From: Chryseobacterium aquaeductus
GTDB taxonomy: Bacteria; Bacteroidota; Bacteroidia; Flavobacteriales; Weeksellaceae
Assembly: GCF_905175375.1 (NCBI RefSeq)
Contig: NZ_CAJIMS010000001.1
Location: forward strand, 2,790,001 to 2,854,000
Length of the DNA: 64,000 nt
Direction: 5' to 3'
In this document: in pieces, positions 1 through 8,549 of the stretch
How the letters are laid out: every line of letters begins with the position of its first letter
How positions within the stretch are numbered: position 1 is the stretch's first letter
Notes under the pieces: generated by a model
Told to the model about the DNA's origin: nothing
Database searches by the model: none
What the model saw: only the letters and a program-made list of their open reading frames with translations
Program-made: the position numbers and the translations under genes

Positions 1-68
1 ACAGAAGTTTAAAGGTGAGAGAAACCTTGATTTCTGAAAGAGGCTGGGCAAAAGCAACCGGATTATAA
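1..68 (+). CDS. 3' end of a sugar-catabolism gene, possibly sugar (rhamnose-type) isomerase
   Basis: An open frame enters from the left edge and stops with TAA at 66-68; the last residues read ...ERGWAKATGL. The rest of the gene is outside the window. Because an FGGY sugar kinase and an L-lactate dehydrogenase follow on the same strand, and TIM-barrel L-rhamnose/sugar isomerases often precede them in Bacteroidetes, I suspect the isomerase tail. Twenty-one residues cannot prove this, so the coding call is moderately supported and the product is an inference. Confidence 0.4.
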   Translation, partial: RSLKVRETLISERGWAKATGL

Positions 69-148
69 AATCCGTTTAATTTGATAATTACTTTCAGGTG
101 CAATCGAAAGTTTAATTATATATTCTTATATAGTACCGTTAAGACAAA

Positions 149-229
149 GAGTGTTTAGATAATTAATGATATCCTTATTTAAGAAATCAGTGGATTTTTT
201 TCTTAATTATTTTTAATCACTAAACACTC
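149..229. repeat. Inverted repeat in the 333-bp gap upstream of the sugar kinase
   Basis: GAGTGTTTAG at 149-158 is matched by CTAAACACTC at 220-229, with a loop of about 60 bases rich in T runs. Flanking bases (CCGTTAAG at 136-143, CTTAATGG at 229-236) extend the pairing imperfectly. It may end the upstream transcript or be an intergenic repeat. The rest of 69-401 is AT-rich and shows no gene; 340-381 has a degenerate repeat of the words TTTGTG and GTGCT. Confidence 0.45.
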
Positions 230-401
230 CTTAATGGTTTTTTAAAATTATTAAATTTAAAATAATTTTTAACTATTTTAGAAGAAATATGTAAAAGTTC
301 TTTTCTAAAAATATTTTAGTTAAAAATAAATCTAAAGCAAATTAGTGCTGTTTGTGAAATCATTTGTGCTATTTGTGTTTAAATAAAAATTCATCCCGAG
401 A

Positions 402-1787
402 ATGTCCAAAAAAAAGGTAACCATCGTATTTGATATTGGAAAAACCAACAAAAAGTTTTTTTTATTTGATAAAAATTACAAAGAAGTTGTGCGTGAATAT
501 ACCGAACTTCCCCTTACCACCGATGAAGATGGTTATCCTACAGAAGATCTTGTGGCACTGCAAAACTGGATCAAAGATAACTTCAATGCGATTTTGGATG
601 ATGAAAATTTTGAAGTAAAAGCCATCAATTTTTCAACTTACGGAGCAAGTTTTGTGCACCTCGATCAGAAAGGAAATGTTCTGACGCCATTGTACAATTA
701 CACCAAACCGATGGATCAGGATATTCTTGATTTATTTTATAAAAAACATGGCAGCAAACTGAAAATTGCCCGCGAAACTGCATCTCCTCAAACTGGAATG
801 CTGAACTCCGGACTGCAATTATTTTGGTTAAAATACAAACATCCGGAACTTTTCAAAAAAATCCGTTACAGTGTTCATTTACCTCAGTATTTATCTTATC
901 TGTTTACTGGAATTTGCGTTTCGGAATTTACATCTATTGGCTGTCATACCAATTTGTGGGACTACGACAAAGCAGATTATCACGACTGGGTTTACGAAGA
1001 AGGAATCGATGCTTTATTGGGACCAATTGTTCCGACTTCTGCGAGCATCAACACCTCTTACAGAAATAAAAAAATTAAAATTGGCGTTGGAATTCACGAC
1101 AGTTCTTCCGCGCTGTTACCTTATATTTTAAGTAAAAAAGAACCGTTTTTATTACTTTCAACAGGAACATGGAGTATTTCTTTAAATCCATTCAACGATG
1201 AAAGTTTAACGGATGAAGACATCGAAAACAACTGTCTCAATTACATGAGAATTGACGGCAAACGTGTGAAAGCGTCCCGTTTTTTCATGGGAAATGAGTA
1301 CAAAATTCAGGTAGAGAAACTGTGTGCTTACTATGGAAAAGAATACGGTTTCCACCGAGAAGTGCAGTTTGATCAGGATTTGTATCTGCGTTTAATGAAA
1401 AATAAAAATATCTATTTCCGTTTTGAAGGGATTATTTTAAAGCGAAAAATGATTACGGCAACAGATTTAAATTCATTTGAAACCTTCGAAGAAGCTTACC
1501 ACCAATTGATGATCGAATTGATGGATTTGCAGATTCATACCATTACAAACGCCATCGGAAATTCAGAAATTAAAAATATTTACATTGACGGAGGTTTCAC
1601 GGACAATGATGTCTTTATGAAATTGATGTCTCATCATTTCCAGCATTATAATGTGATGTCAACACATTCACCGCTGGGCTCGGCTTTAGGAGCATCGATG
1701 GTGATTTCAAACAAAAAAATAGACGAAACTTTTTTACAGCAGCATTATCAGATGAAAGTGCTTCAGCCTTTAATCTTAAATCTGTAA
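402..1787 (+). CDS. FGGY-family carbohydrate kinase (rhamnulokinase/fuculokinase-like)
   Basis: A cytoplasmic sugar kinase of 461 aa, close to the usual FGGY length. The N-terminal ATPase phosphate-1 motif reads FDIGKTNKKFFLFD (residues about 10-23), the substrate-side region has INFSTYGASFV, and the C-terminal domain has LLLSTGTWSISLNP (about 250-263) and IYIDGGFTDNDVFMKLM (about 398-414), the FGGY adenosine-binding region. Family knowledge says these enzymes phosphorylate ketoses such as L-rhamnulose or L-fuculose. The adjacent lactate dehydrogenase fits a deoxysugar route, whose lactaldehyde product can be oxidised to L-lactate. The exact sugar is inferred from context. The start ATG at 402 is followed directly by the conserved N-terminus. 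Confidence 0.88.
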   Translation: MSKKKVTIVFDIGKTNKKFFLFDKNYKEVVREYTELPLTTDEDGYPTEDLVALQNWIKDNFNAILDDENFEVKAINFSTYGASFVHLDQKGNVLTPLYNYTKPMDQDILDLFYKKHGSKLKIARETASPQTGMLNSGLQLFWLKYKHPELFKKIRYSVHLPQYLSYLFTGICVSEFTSIGCHTNLWDYDKADYHDWVYEEGIDALLGPIVPTSASINTSYRNKKIKIGVGIHDSSSALLPYILSKKEPFLLLSTGTWSISLNPFNDESLTDEDIENNCLNYMRIDGKRVKASRFFMGNEYKIQVEKLCAYYGKEYGFHREVQFDQDLYLRLMKNKNIYFRFEGIILKRKMITATDLNSFETFEEAYHQLMIELMDLQIHTITNAIGNSEIKNIYIDGGFTDNDVFMKLMSHHFQHYNVMSTHSPLGSALGASMVISNKKIDETFLQQHYQMKVLQPLILNL

Positions 1788-1793
1788 AGAATA

Positions 1794-1892
1794 TAGTTGT
1801 TGGTTGACGGTTGTCATTTGATGGCACAATCTCAAAACCATTAACCAATAACTATCAACCGACAACCAAAAACCAACAACCAACAACCAACT
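1794..1892. repeat. ACCAACA-type low-complexity repeat with inverted arm
   Basis: The 105-bp gap between the kinase and the lactate dehydrogenase starts with GTTGTTGGTTGACGGTTGTC and ends in several copies of ACCAACA / CAACCAACA. The first part is roughly the reverse complement of the second, so the gap can fold into an imperfect hairpin right before the next start codon. Confidence 0.6.
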
Positions 1893-3044
1893 ATGTCATT
1901 TCCATTCGATACCAATTATGCTTCGCTTGAACTTTTAATCGAAAAAGCAAAAAAGAAAATGCCCCGTTTCGCTTTTGAATATCTGGATGGTGGCTGTAAC
2001 GAAAATATCAACCGCGACAGAAATACAAGTGAATTGCGAGATGTTCTGCTTCGTCCACAATACCTGAACAATAACTATTCAGAAGCCAATATGGAGACGG
2101 AATTATTTGGTGTAAAATATTCTGCCCCGTTCGGAATTTCTCCTGTTGGTTTACAAGGTTTGATGTGGCCAAATGCTCCCGAAATTTTAGCAAAAGCTGC
2201 TTTTAAACATAATATTCCTTTCATTTTAAGTACCGTAACGACCAGCAGTCTCGAAAGAATCGCTGAATTAACAGAAGGAAAAGCATGGTATCAGTTGTAT
2301 CACCCTAGAGAAGAATGGTTGCGTGATGATATTCTTGATCGTTGTGAAGCTTCAGGATATGACGTTTTGTGTGTGTTATCTGATGTTCCGACTTTTGGTT
2401 ACAGAGCCAAAGAAATCAGGAACGGTTTGGCAATGCCTCCACAACTAAATTTCAGAAATGTTTCCCAGGCTTTGGCAAGACCAGAATGGTGCCTTGAAAT
2501 TTTGAAACACGGTGTTCCGAGTTTTAAAACAATGGAAAAATACATGGACAAAAACATGAACGTCAAACAATTGGGACAGTTCATGAACTCTACTTTTTCC
2601 GGGAGATTAAATTCAGACAGAATCAAAGCCATCCGTGATAAATGGAAAGGAAAATTGGTCATCAAAGGCGTTGCTTCGGATGAAGATGCCGCAGAAGCGG
2701 TACGTTTAGGTTTCGACGGAATGATCATATCCAATCATGGAGGAAGACAGCTGGATGCAGGAGAATCAACGATTGCTGTGGTAAAAGAGATCAGTGAAAA
2801 ATATAAAGGTCAGATTAAAATCATGATGGACAGTGGCGTAAGAACCGGTCCGGATGTTGCCCGAGCTTTAAGCTGTGGTGCAGAATTTACCTTTATGGGA
2901 AGAACGTTTATGTATGCCGTCGGAGCTTTAGGAGATAAAGGCGGGGATCACATTATTGAAATGCTGAAAATGCAGTTCAGACAGGTGATGGAGCAGGTTT
3001 GCTGTGATACGCCGGAGGAGTTGCAGAATTTTAGGGTGAAGTGA
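1893..3044 (+). CDS. lldD: FMN-dependent alpha-hydroxy-acid oxidizing protein, probable L-lactate dehydrogenase
   Basis: A protein of 383 aa, the usual length of the LldD/glycolate-oxidase family, which oxidises L-lactate to pyruvate with FMN. Visible family features are the N-terminal FAFEYLDGGCNENINRDRN, a phosphate-binding barrel, the active-site motif ISNHGGRQLDAG (about residues 279-290, with catalytic His and substrate-binding Arg), and the FMN-phosphate segment MMDSGVRTGPDVARAL followed by GAEFTFMGRTFMYAV. It is on the same strand as the FGGY kinase 105 bp upstream and may be co-transcribed; lactate would be a plausible end product of rhamnose or fucose breakdown. The family is certain; L-lactate rather than another 2-hydroxy acid is inferred. 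Confidence 0.88.
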   Translation: MSFPFDTNYASLELLIEKAKKKMPRFAFEYLDGGCNENINRDRNTSELRDVLLRPQYLNNNYSEANMETELFGVKYSAPFGISPVGLQGLMWPNAPEILAKAAFKHNIPFILSTVTTSSLERIAELTEGKAWYQLYHPREEWLRDDILDRCEASGYDVLCVLSDVPTFGYRAKEIRNGLAMPPQLNFRNVSQALARPEWCLEILKHGVPSFKTMEKYMDKNMNVKQLGQFMNSTFSGRLNSDRIKAIRDKWKGKLVIKGVASDEDAAEAVRLGFDGMIISNHGGRQLDAGESTIAVVKEISEKYKGQIKIMMDSGVRTGPDVARALSCGAEFTFMGRTFMYAVGALGDKGGDHIIEMLKMQFRQVMEQVCCDTPEELQNFRVK

Positions 3045-3193
3045 TTTGGTTAGGAATTTTTTAGAATTTTTTTGTAACGTATAGTCTTTTGCTTAAAATT
3101 ATAATTTTTGAGCTAAAGTTTATTTTCACAAAAGGTAATCAAAGTATGGTTTTTAAGTTTAAAACCATAATTAGACCAAATTTATTGACTGAT

Positions 3194-4471
3194 TTATTTT
3201 TGATCTTCGTAAAAGCCAATTATTGAATCTTTGATTTGTGGTTCATCCTTACTAGCATCTTTTATAATTTTCCTTTGAACTGAAATCTCATAAATTTTCG
3301 TAAATACAATTTGTTCAGAACCCTCTCTAATCTGTTTATCAAAATATCCTGTAAACTGCTCTTCATCATTACTAATAAAAGTGAAGTGCCCTGTATCACA
3401 ATTTATTGCTCTAAATTTTCCTTTTTTCTTAAATTTGTCTTCGCTTGTTATATTTAAAGTATCTATATCGTTTGCTATTTTATTGGCGAGATTATAATTG
3501 ATTCTTTGACTGTAATTAACTTCCTTTTTATCAGAAACCCACGAAATATTTATATCTAATTCTAATGAATATATTTCCTTTAAAAGACCTTTAAAAGCAG
3601 AAATTGTGTATTCGCTATGTTTTATGTATTCGTTTTTTAAATTGTCTAAATCAACACTATTATTTAGTAATGAGAATGTCTCATTTGCAATTTTTTCACT
3701 GCTAGAAAGCTCTTCAAATAAGGTAATGTCGGATTGAAAAGGACGAATTAATATACTATATGAAGCTGCTAAACTTCCAATAACCTCAGATTGAGCATAT
3801 ATAAATTTAGCTTTACTTTCTTTGCTTTTCAAATCTATTGTTCCTCTTTCTTTGCCAATTAAAACATCTAATGCAACATTTTCATAAAAATTCTCAAATT
3901 TAATCAATGTTTTACCTAAAGTCTCCGTTTTGATAGTTCCAAATCCTACACCGTTACCTTTTTTGATGTGTAAATTATATATTTCTGATTTTTTTTGATT
4001 AGCAAATTCTTTTACAACAGTAGTGAGTTCAATATTAGTATCAATATTATTTAAGTCTAAAATCTTGTCGATTTTTGCAAAGTCGACAATGTCTTCTTTC
4101 TTTAATACAAAATTTGACGATGGTAAATATGATTTAGGAATTTTGTTTGCAGAAACTACAGTAAAATCTGAAAAATCGTTTAATAACTCGTCTTGAAAGT
4201 AAACTAACCCATCACTTGAATTTCTTATTAATTCTAAGTGAGACAACTTGTTGCTTAAAAACCTTGCAACATTCTTTTTGCTTGTTTTATAGTAAAAATA
4301 TCTGTCAGTTTTACCATCATCAGAACAGTCAGCCCATTCCTTAACAATAAGATGGTTATTTTGATCGAAAAATAGTGTGGTAGTAGGAAATTCAGCGAAC
4401 AAAATAGTCCCAAGTTCTTGAGATAATTTTATTAGTGATTTATCAACTAATATTCCAAATAGATTTTCCAT
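3194..4471 (-). CDS. Uncharacterised 425-aa protein (second gene of a two-gene unit)
   Basis: I do not recognise this protein. It is acidic to neutral, Asn/Lys/Ile-rich, with no signal peptide or obvious membrane segment. The N-terminal part (about 1-110) looks like a small alpha/beta sensor-type fold (LFGILVDKSLIKLSQELGTI, then alternating strands); the centre is helical; the C-terminal quarter (about 335-400) is strand-rich with GHFTFISNDEEQFTGYFDK. It starts 4 bp after the stop of the 133-aa gene, so the two are surely co-transcribed. It converges with the lactate dehydrogenase. Codon use looks more AT-rich than the sugar genes, hinting at recent acquisition. Function unknown. Confidence 0.75.
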   Translation of the reverse strand: MENLFGILVDKSLIKLSQELGTILFAEFPTTTLFFDQNNHLIVKEWADCSDDGKTDRYFYYKTSKKNVARFLSNKLSHLELIRNSSDGLVYFQDELLNDFSDFTVVSANKIPKSYLPSSNFVLKKEDIVDFAKIDKILDLNNIDTNIELTTVVKEFANQKKSEIYNLHIKKGNGVGFGTIKTETLGKTLIKFENFYENVALDVLIGKERGTIDLKSKESKAKFIYAQSEVIGSLAASYSILIRPFQSDITLFEELSSSEKIANETFSLLNNSVDLDNLKNEYIKHSEYTISAFKGLLKEIYSLELDINISWVSDKKEVNYSQRINYNLANKIANDIDTLNITSEDKFKKKGKFRAINCDTGHFTFISNDEEQFTGYFDKQIREGSEQIVFTKIYEISVQRKIIKDASKDEPQIKDSIIGFYEDQK

Positions 4472-4475
4472 TTTA

Positions 4476-4877
4476 CTAAGCTATACTTTCTAAGACTGTA
4501 AATTTATCCTTTAATTCCACATCACGATACACAAAAAAATCAAAATGTTTGATATTGTCGGGTTCTCCTGCAATACCATCACTTTTATTCAAAACACCTG
4601 AAGAAATATGTGTTCCCAACTTTTTAAACAGCTTTTCTTTGTTTAAAGTTAATTCTTTTAATCTGTTTATTCCAGCCTCTTTTTTTGTAAAAAATGACAG
4701 AGCAAACCCTAAACAATTATCTTGTTTCCGTTTGGGGTCGTTGATATAAATTGGTTCAAAGTTTCTGGTGTCATTTATGTCTTCAAATGTCCATCGATAG
4801 GATTCTAATTCGACTTCTTTAAATTTTGTCAAGTCGCAATCGAATTGGGAAACTTCGTTTTGGTATTTTATATCCAT
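4476..4877 (-). CDS. Uncharacterised 133-aa protein with possible Cys/His pair
   Basis: This small soluble protein of unknown family is the first gene of a tight pair with the 425-aa gene (4-bp gap). Two conserved-looking patches are visible: KQDNCLGFALSFF (about residues 51-63) and IKHFDFFVYRDVEL (about 109-122). The layout of an NC-GFA motif followed by an HxxFFVYR motif recalls the Cys and His of NlpC/P60- or papain-fold proteins, but this is a weak resemblance by eye, not an assignment. The ATG at 4877 is preceded by AT-rich sequence and no strong ribosome-binding site, as is usual in Bacteroidetes. Confidence 0.7.
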   Translation of the reverse strand: MDIKYQNEVSQFDCDLTKFKEVELESYRWTFEDINDTRNFEPIYINDPKRKQDNCLGFALSFFTKKEAGINRLKELTLNKEKLFKKLGTHISSGVLNKSDGIAGEPDNIKHFDFFVYRDVELKDKFTVLESIA

Positions 4878-4967
4878 ACTTTAATTATATAATGATATGA
4901 ACTGTAAATATAGTAGCAAAATACTGAATTTAAGCAATTCAACCAAAAAAAAGTCTTACATAGTAAT

Positions 4968-5411
4968 TTACTTTTTCTTCTCCGACTTCACCGCCTGTCT
5001 CGCCAGCAATTTCCAGTCATTTTTCACCTTCGTCCAAACTAACAAAATATCCAAAGTCACATCGCCCGGAGCCTTTCCCAAATCGGCAGTCGTAGCATAA
5101 AAATGGTGACGAACGATCGCTGTATTTCCTAAGATTTGTATGTTTTGATTTGAAATTTCAATGGTTAAAAAATCAGATTTTTTGCTGACCAATTTTTCAA
5201 CAAATTCTTTAGCATCATCAATATGACCTCCCGAATGTCCGTAAGTCAATTCCGGAACGATTAAAGATTCTAAAGCGGATTTTTCACCACTGATCATTGC
5301 TAATCTTAGTTTTTCTGCTGCATCCGTTACAGATTTTGCATCGTTGTTTTTCTGTGCAGAAACTGCAATCACCATAAGAAAACTCACAGCAAATAGGACT
5401 TTTTTAATCAT
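4968..5411 (-). CDS. Secreted NTF2-like (SnoaL/DUF4440-type) protein
   Basis: A 147-aa protein with a clean signal peptide (MIKKVLFAVSFLMVIAVSAQ, probable cleavage after A19 or thereabouts), followed by a cone-shaped NTF2-like fold: helix DAAEKLRLAMISGEKSALESL, the strand LTYGHSGGHID, then ILGNTAIVRHHFYA and DILLVWTKVKNDWKLLARQ. This pattern is typical of DUF4440/nuclear transport factor 2-like proteins exported by Bacteroidetes. The catalytic or binding role is unknown. It sits 121 bp upstream of the 3' end of the GntR gene and on the same strand, so it could be read from the GntR transcript. Confidence 0.75.
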   Translation of the reverse strand: MIKKVLFAVSFLMVIAVSAQKNNDAKSVTDAAEKLRLAMISGEKSALESLIVPELTYGHSGGHIDDAKEFVEKLVSKKSDFLTIEISNQNIQILGNTAIVRHHFYATTADLGKAPGDVTLDILLVWTKVKNDWKLLARQAVKSEKKK

Positions 5412-5532
5412 TATAAGTTAATATGAAATTATTGAATTATTTGTAAAGTAAAATTGACTTCCACCTTATTTGAACTTCTCTGCTTACAAAATAGTAAACT
5501 TAAAAACTTATGTGACTTTTGTGGTAAAAAAA

Positions 5533-6579
5533 CTATAAAGATTCTCTCTGAATAAATTTAAAAACATTATTCACCTGTTCTTTTTTATTCTTTAAAATCA
5601 TGTATGCTGCAGATTCTCCCATTGCTTTAAAATCAGTTGTGATAACCGTTATTCCGAGTAATTCCTTCAAAGGAGTTTCGTTGTAAGAAATAATTCCGAT
5701 GTCTTCACCCAATTTCAGGTTTTTCTGACGGATTTGTTTCACCAAATTCACCAGATCGCGCTCGCGAATCGTGATGAAAATATCTTTATCCTGCAATTCC
5801 ATGTCGGGATAGATTTCGTCAAGAATTTCATAATCGAGTTTAAAATCTCTGCAAAACTGCTCGAAACCTCTTACAATACGGAAAGGGTAGGGATGAATCG
5901 ATTTGTCAGGATAAACTAAAATAATCTTTTCGTACTTCTTTATTTTATCTAAACCTTCTTTCAGGGCATTGTAAATATCGTGCTCAAAATCCTGATAAAT
6001 AGATCCATATTCTCCAGAAATATTAGGTTTTGTGTTATCTAAAAGCAACAATTTATTCTTCGGAATTTGTTCGATCATATCCAAAACTTCCTGCGTAGAA
6101 CTGGTATGTTTGTATTGCTCATCACGAAAATGCGGCATCACCACATAATAATCAAACCCGCCGAGATTCTTTTTTAAAGAATTAATGAAAAGCGTTTCGT
6201 CACAATGATAAATATACATTTCTACGTTTCCTTTGGTACCGATTGCATTGACGAAATAGTTGTAAATCATCATTTTATAAGTACTCGGCTTGTTGATCAG
6301 AAAGAAAATATTAATAATGTCGTTTTTGTTGATGCGAGAAATATAATATCCTTTACCTTTTACAGATTCAATGATTTGTCTCTTGCGAAGTTCTTTATAT
6401 GCTTTTTCCACAGTATCTCTTGAAAGAAAGCAAGATTCACTGAGCTCATTGATAGACGGTATCTTTTCTCCGATTTTGATTTGTCCGCCATCAATTCCAT
6501 TCAGAATAGAATCTACAATCTGTTTGTATTTGGGAACTCTGGAGTTTTCATTGATATTGATTTCTAATGTGTCTGACAT
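5533..6579 (-). CDS. GntR-family transcriptional regulator with periplasmic-binding-protein-like sensor
   Basis: A 348-aa regulator. Residues 1-80 form the GntR winged helix: KYKQIVDSILNGIDGG, KIGEKIPSINELSE, LSRDTVEKAYKELRKRQ and VKGKGYYIS. The remainder resembles the LacI/type-1 periplasmic binding fold used to sense sugars (strands such as IILVYPDKS and DIGIISYNETPLKELLGIT). The same architecture occurs in arabinose-type regulators. Its position downstream of the PL1, GH28 and DUF4450 genes suggests it senses a sugar from pectin or rhamnogalacturonan breakdown, but the effector is an inference. A short inverted repeat lies about 110 bp upstream of its start and could be an autoregulatory site. 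Confidence 0.85.
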   Translation of the reverse strand: MSDTLEININENSRVPKYKQIVDSILNGIDGGQIKIGEKIPSINELSESCFLSRDTVEKAYKELRKRQIIESVKGKGYYISRINKNDIINIFFLINKPSTYKMMIYNYFVNAIGTKGNVEMYIYHCDETLFINSLKKNLGGFDYYVVMPHFRDEQYKHTSSTQEVLDMIEQIPKNKLLLLDNTKPNISGEYGSIYQDFEHDIYNALKEGLDKIKKYEKIILVYPDKSIHPYPFRIVRGFEQFCRDFKLDYEILDEIYPDMELQDKDIFITIRERDLVNLVKQIRQKNLKLGEDIGIISYNETPLKELLGITVITTDFKAMGESAAYMILKNKKEQVNNVFKFIQRESL

Positions 6580-6687
6580 GATCTTTACTTAGTGAATATT
6601 ATTTTCAATTTTAAAAATCGAATTTCCAACGATGGATTAATGATTGATACAAGTTACAAAATTTATGTTTAATGATGCAACTTAGTT

Positions 6688-6706
6688 CTATCAATATTAA
6701 TGATAG
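6688..6706. promoter_or_regulatory. Possible operator: CTATCA-N7-TGATAG
   Basis: CTATCA at 6688-6693 and TGATAG at 6701-6706 form a perfect inverted repeat with a 7-base centre, in the 255-bp gap between the PL1 gene end and the GntR start. The size suits a GntR dimer. No second copy was recognised near other pectin genes, so the assignment is only suggestive. Confidence 0.3.
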
Positions 6707-6834
6707 TTCATAATAATCAATATATTAAGATTTGTTTAAAGATTTAGTAACGATTAAAAAATTTAGACAATGAATACTTTCTTATAACATATCGAAAAAT
6801 TTCTTAAAAGTGTCTTTAGCAAAAGCGAAGATTA

Positions 6835-8232
6835 CTATTTCATAATATTATTGAAATAAACTTCTATATTCAAGTAATTCTTACAATGTTTATTATTCTT
6901 TAAAGCATCCGAAGAATCGTTGGGATTGAGACCCATTTTTATTTCCGCCGAATCTGGTATTCCGTCTTTATCACTATCTTTTTCACCTTGATACGTTGGA
7001 TAATTACCCAATCCGTTGTTGTCAAGTGGAAGATCACTTTCAGTAAAAACGTACAGACCTTTTGTTCCTTTTGAGTTGACTTCGGTTATAATTAAATTAT
7101 CAACATCATCACGATTTGGAAAGTTGGCACCAGCATTTTTTAAAACATAATCGAAAGCTTGTGTGGCTGACAAACTAGGTTTTGAATAAGGATAATTAAA
7201 TGGATTTTCCATAAACTGCAACGGTGTTTCTCCGGGATATGCGATTTCATTGTGTGGAACTAATTTTCCGTCTAAAATTCCGTTTTTGTTTGAATCATAA
7301 TAATTTCCGGACTCGAAAAGTGATAAAGTCTTGGTTCCTCTGCTGAATGGCGTTGGCTGATCGACGTTCAAAGGTCCTGCCACGAAATAGTTGTTGATGA
7401 TATTCACCTCCGATTTCTGCGCAGAACCACCCATAATGTAACCGTCTCCTGAAACTAAATGTCCATTTGTATTTCCCAGATTTCCAAAATTATAAATGAC
7501 ATTATTGACGAATTCATTTTTGCCTTTCACTTTCGGATTTCTGGTTTTGTTGCTTGCGTATAGAGATTTGATGATGCTTATGCTGCCGTTTGTCTGAATC
7601 AAACCACCAGCAGAGTGATTGTAAAGATGCAAACCCTGCGATATTATAGAATTCTGAATCGTAATGCTGTCTGGCTCAATTCCTCTGTTGTCCCAGTTGA
7701 TCGAAAAAACTTCATCCATTCCCCACGAAATTGAGAGATGATCCAAAATAATATTCTTCCCGTTTGAAATTCCGGAAGCATCTGTATTTTTAGAAACTTT
7801 ATTTTTGTTTCCCAATCTGATTCTGAAATACCTTGCAATGGTATTGTTTGCACCTGAAAAAGAAACTTTCTGGCCAGATAAAACAATGCCTTTTCCGGGA
7901 GCTGTTTGCCCGGCAATCGTAAGATTTTCAGACACCGTTACTGGAGAATTTAAGTTGATAATTCCACTTACCGAAAAAACAATAAACCTTCCGGATTTGC
8001 TTACAGCATCACGAAAGGAGCCTTCTCCACTGTCATTTAGATTGCTGACTGTATAAACTTCGGGGTTTTTAACACCTCGTGCACCTTTGGCAAATTTCCC
8101 AAAACCTTCTGCTTCCGGAAAAGCTAAAGTTTTTCCCGAATAACAATTTTCATTGGAGGATTTCAGTTGTTTTTGTGAATGACAAGCAATTAGAAATATT
8201 GAAGATAAACACGTTATGGTAATATTTTTCAT
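6835..8232 (-). CDS. PL1-type pectate lyase-like lipoprotein
   Basis: A 465-aa protein with a lipoprotein signal (SSIFLIAC, lipobox Cys at about residue 17), so probably anchored to the outer membrane. The core is a right-handed parallel beta-helix typical of polysaccharide lyase family 1: AFPEAEGFGKFAKGARG, TVSNLNDSGEGSFRDAV, ISGIINL-type turns, LTIAGQTAPGKGIVLSG and ILDHLSISWGMDEVFS. Near the C-terminus DSDKDGIPDSAEIKMGLNP is a calcium-binding thrombospondin-3/EF-like loop. Family members cleave polygalacturonan or related pectins by beta-elimination. A shared 12-mer lies 46 bp upstream of the start (see 8278-8289). Confidence 0.85.
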   Translation of the reverse strand: MKNITITCLSSIFLIACHSQKQLKSSNENCYSGKTLAFPEAEGFGKFAKGARGVKNPEVYTVSNLNDSGEGSFRDAVSKSGRFIVFSVSGIINLNSPVTVSENLTIAGQTAPGKGIVLSGQKVSFSGANNTIARYFRIRLGNKNKVSKNTDASGISNGKNIILDHLSISWGMDEVFSINWDNRGIEPDSITIQNSIISQGLHLYNHSAGGLIQTNGSISIIKSLYASNKTRNPKVKGKNEFVNNVIYNFGNLGNTNGHLVSGDGYIMGGSAQKSEVNIINNYFVAGPLNVDQPTPFSRGTKTLSLFESGNYYDSNKNGILDGKLVPHNEIAYPGETPLQFMENPFNYPYSKPSLSATQAFDYVLKNAGANFPNRDDVDNLIITEVNSKGTKGLYVFTESDLPLDNNGLGNYPTYQGEKDSDKDGIPDSAEIKMGLNPNDSSDALKNNKHCKNYLNIEVYFNNIMK

Positions 8233-8277
8233 ATCTAGTAATAAGTTATGAATTTAGTGGCATAAGAATAAGAAATG

Positions 8278-8289
8278 ATCCTGCACTGT
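8278..8289 (-). promoter_or_regulatory. Shared 12-mer (ACAGTGCAGGAT) upstream of PL1 gene
   Basis: On the - strand the sequence ACAGTGCAGGAT lies about 46 bp upstream of the PL1 start. The identical 12-mer is found upstream of the GH28 gene (16162-16173) in the same orientation. Two perfect copies upstream of two functionally linked secreted enzymes suggest an operator or activator site. Which regulator binds is unknown; the GntR protein encoded here is one candidate. Confidence 0.5.
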
Positions 8290-8434
8290 ACTGATATAAT
8301 GATTAGATACGAAATGTCGTAAAAATGAAATTATATAACAATGTGAGAAGATAAATAATCTTGTAAAACAACTACTAAATATTTCCTCTGTAGGAACAAT
8401 AAGTTTGTAAAAAACAATCAATCATTTCATCTCA

Positions 8435-8447
8435 GCTCCGTAGGAGC
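8435..8447. repeat. Small palindrome GCTCC-GTA-GGAGC in the 317-bp gap
   Basis: The gap 8233-8549 holds the 12-mer site, a perfect palindrome GCTCCGTAGGAGC, and a related half-copy (CTCTGTAGGAACAAT near 8389-8403). Elements of this kind recur in flavobacterial intergenic DNA. No coding sequence was seen in the gap. Confidence 0.5.
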
Positions 8448-8496
8448 GAAATATTTTTCTCAAACTCTCAAACTCACCGCCTCCAAGACTTTCCCA

Positions 8497-8526
8497 CAAA
8501 AAAAGCCTGCCATTTCTGACAGACTC
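8497..8526 (-). terminator. Intrinsic terminator of the 711-aa hydrolase gene
   Basis: Read on the - strand, CTGTCA-GAAA-TGGCAG forms a 6-bp stem with a GAAA tetraloop followed by GCTTTTTTT. It begins 24 bp past the end of the 711-aa gene. Confidence 0.75.
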
Positions 8527-8549
8527 TAACTAATATGAATGTAAATTTT

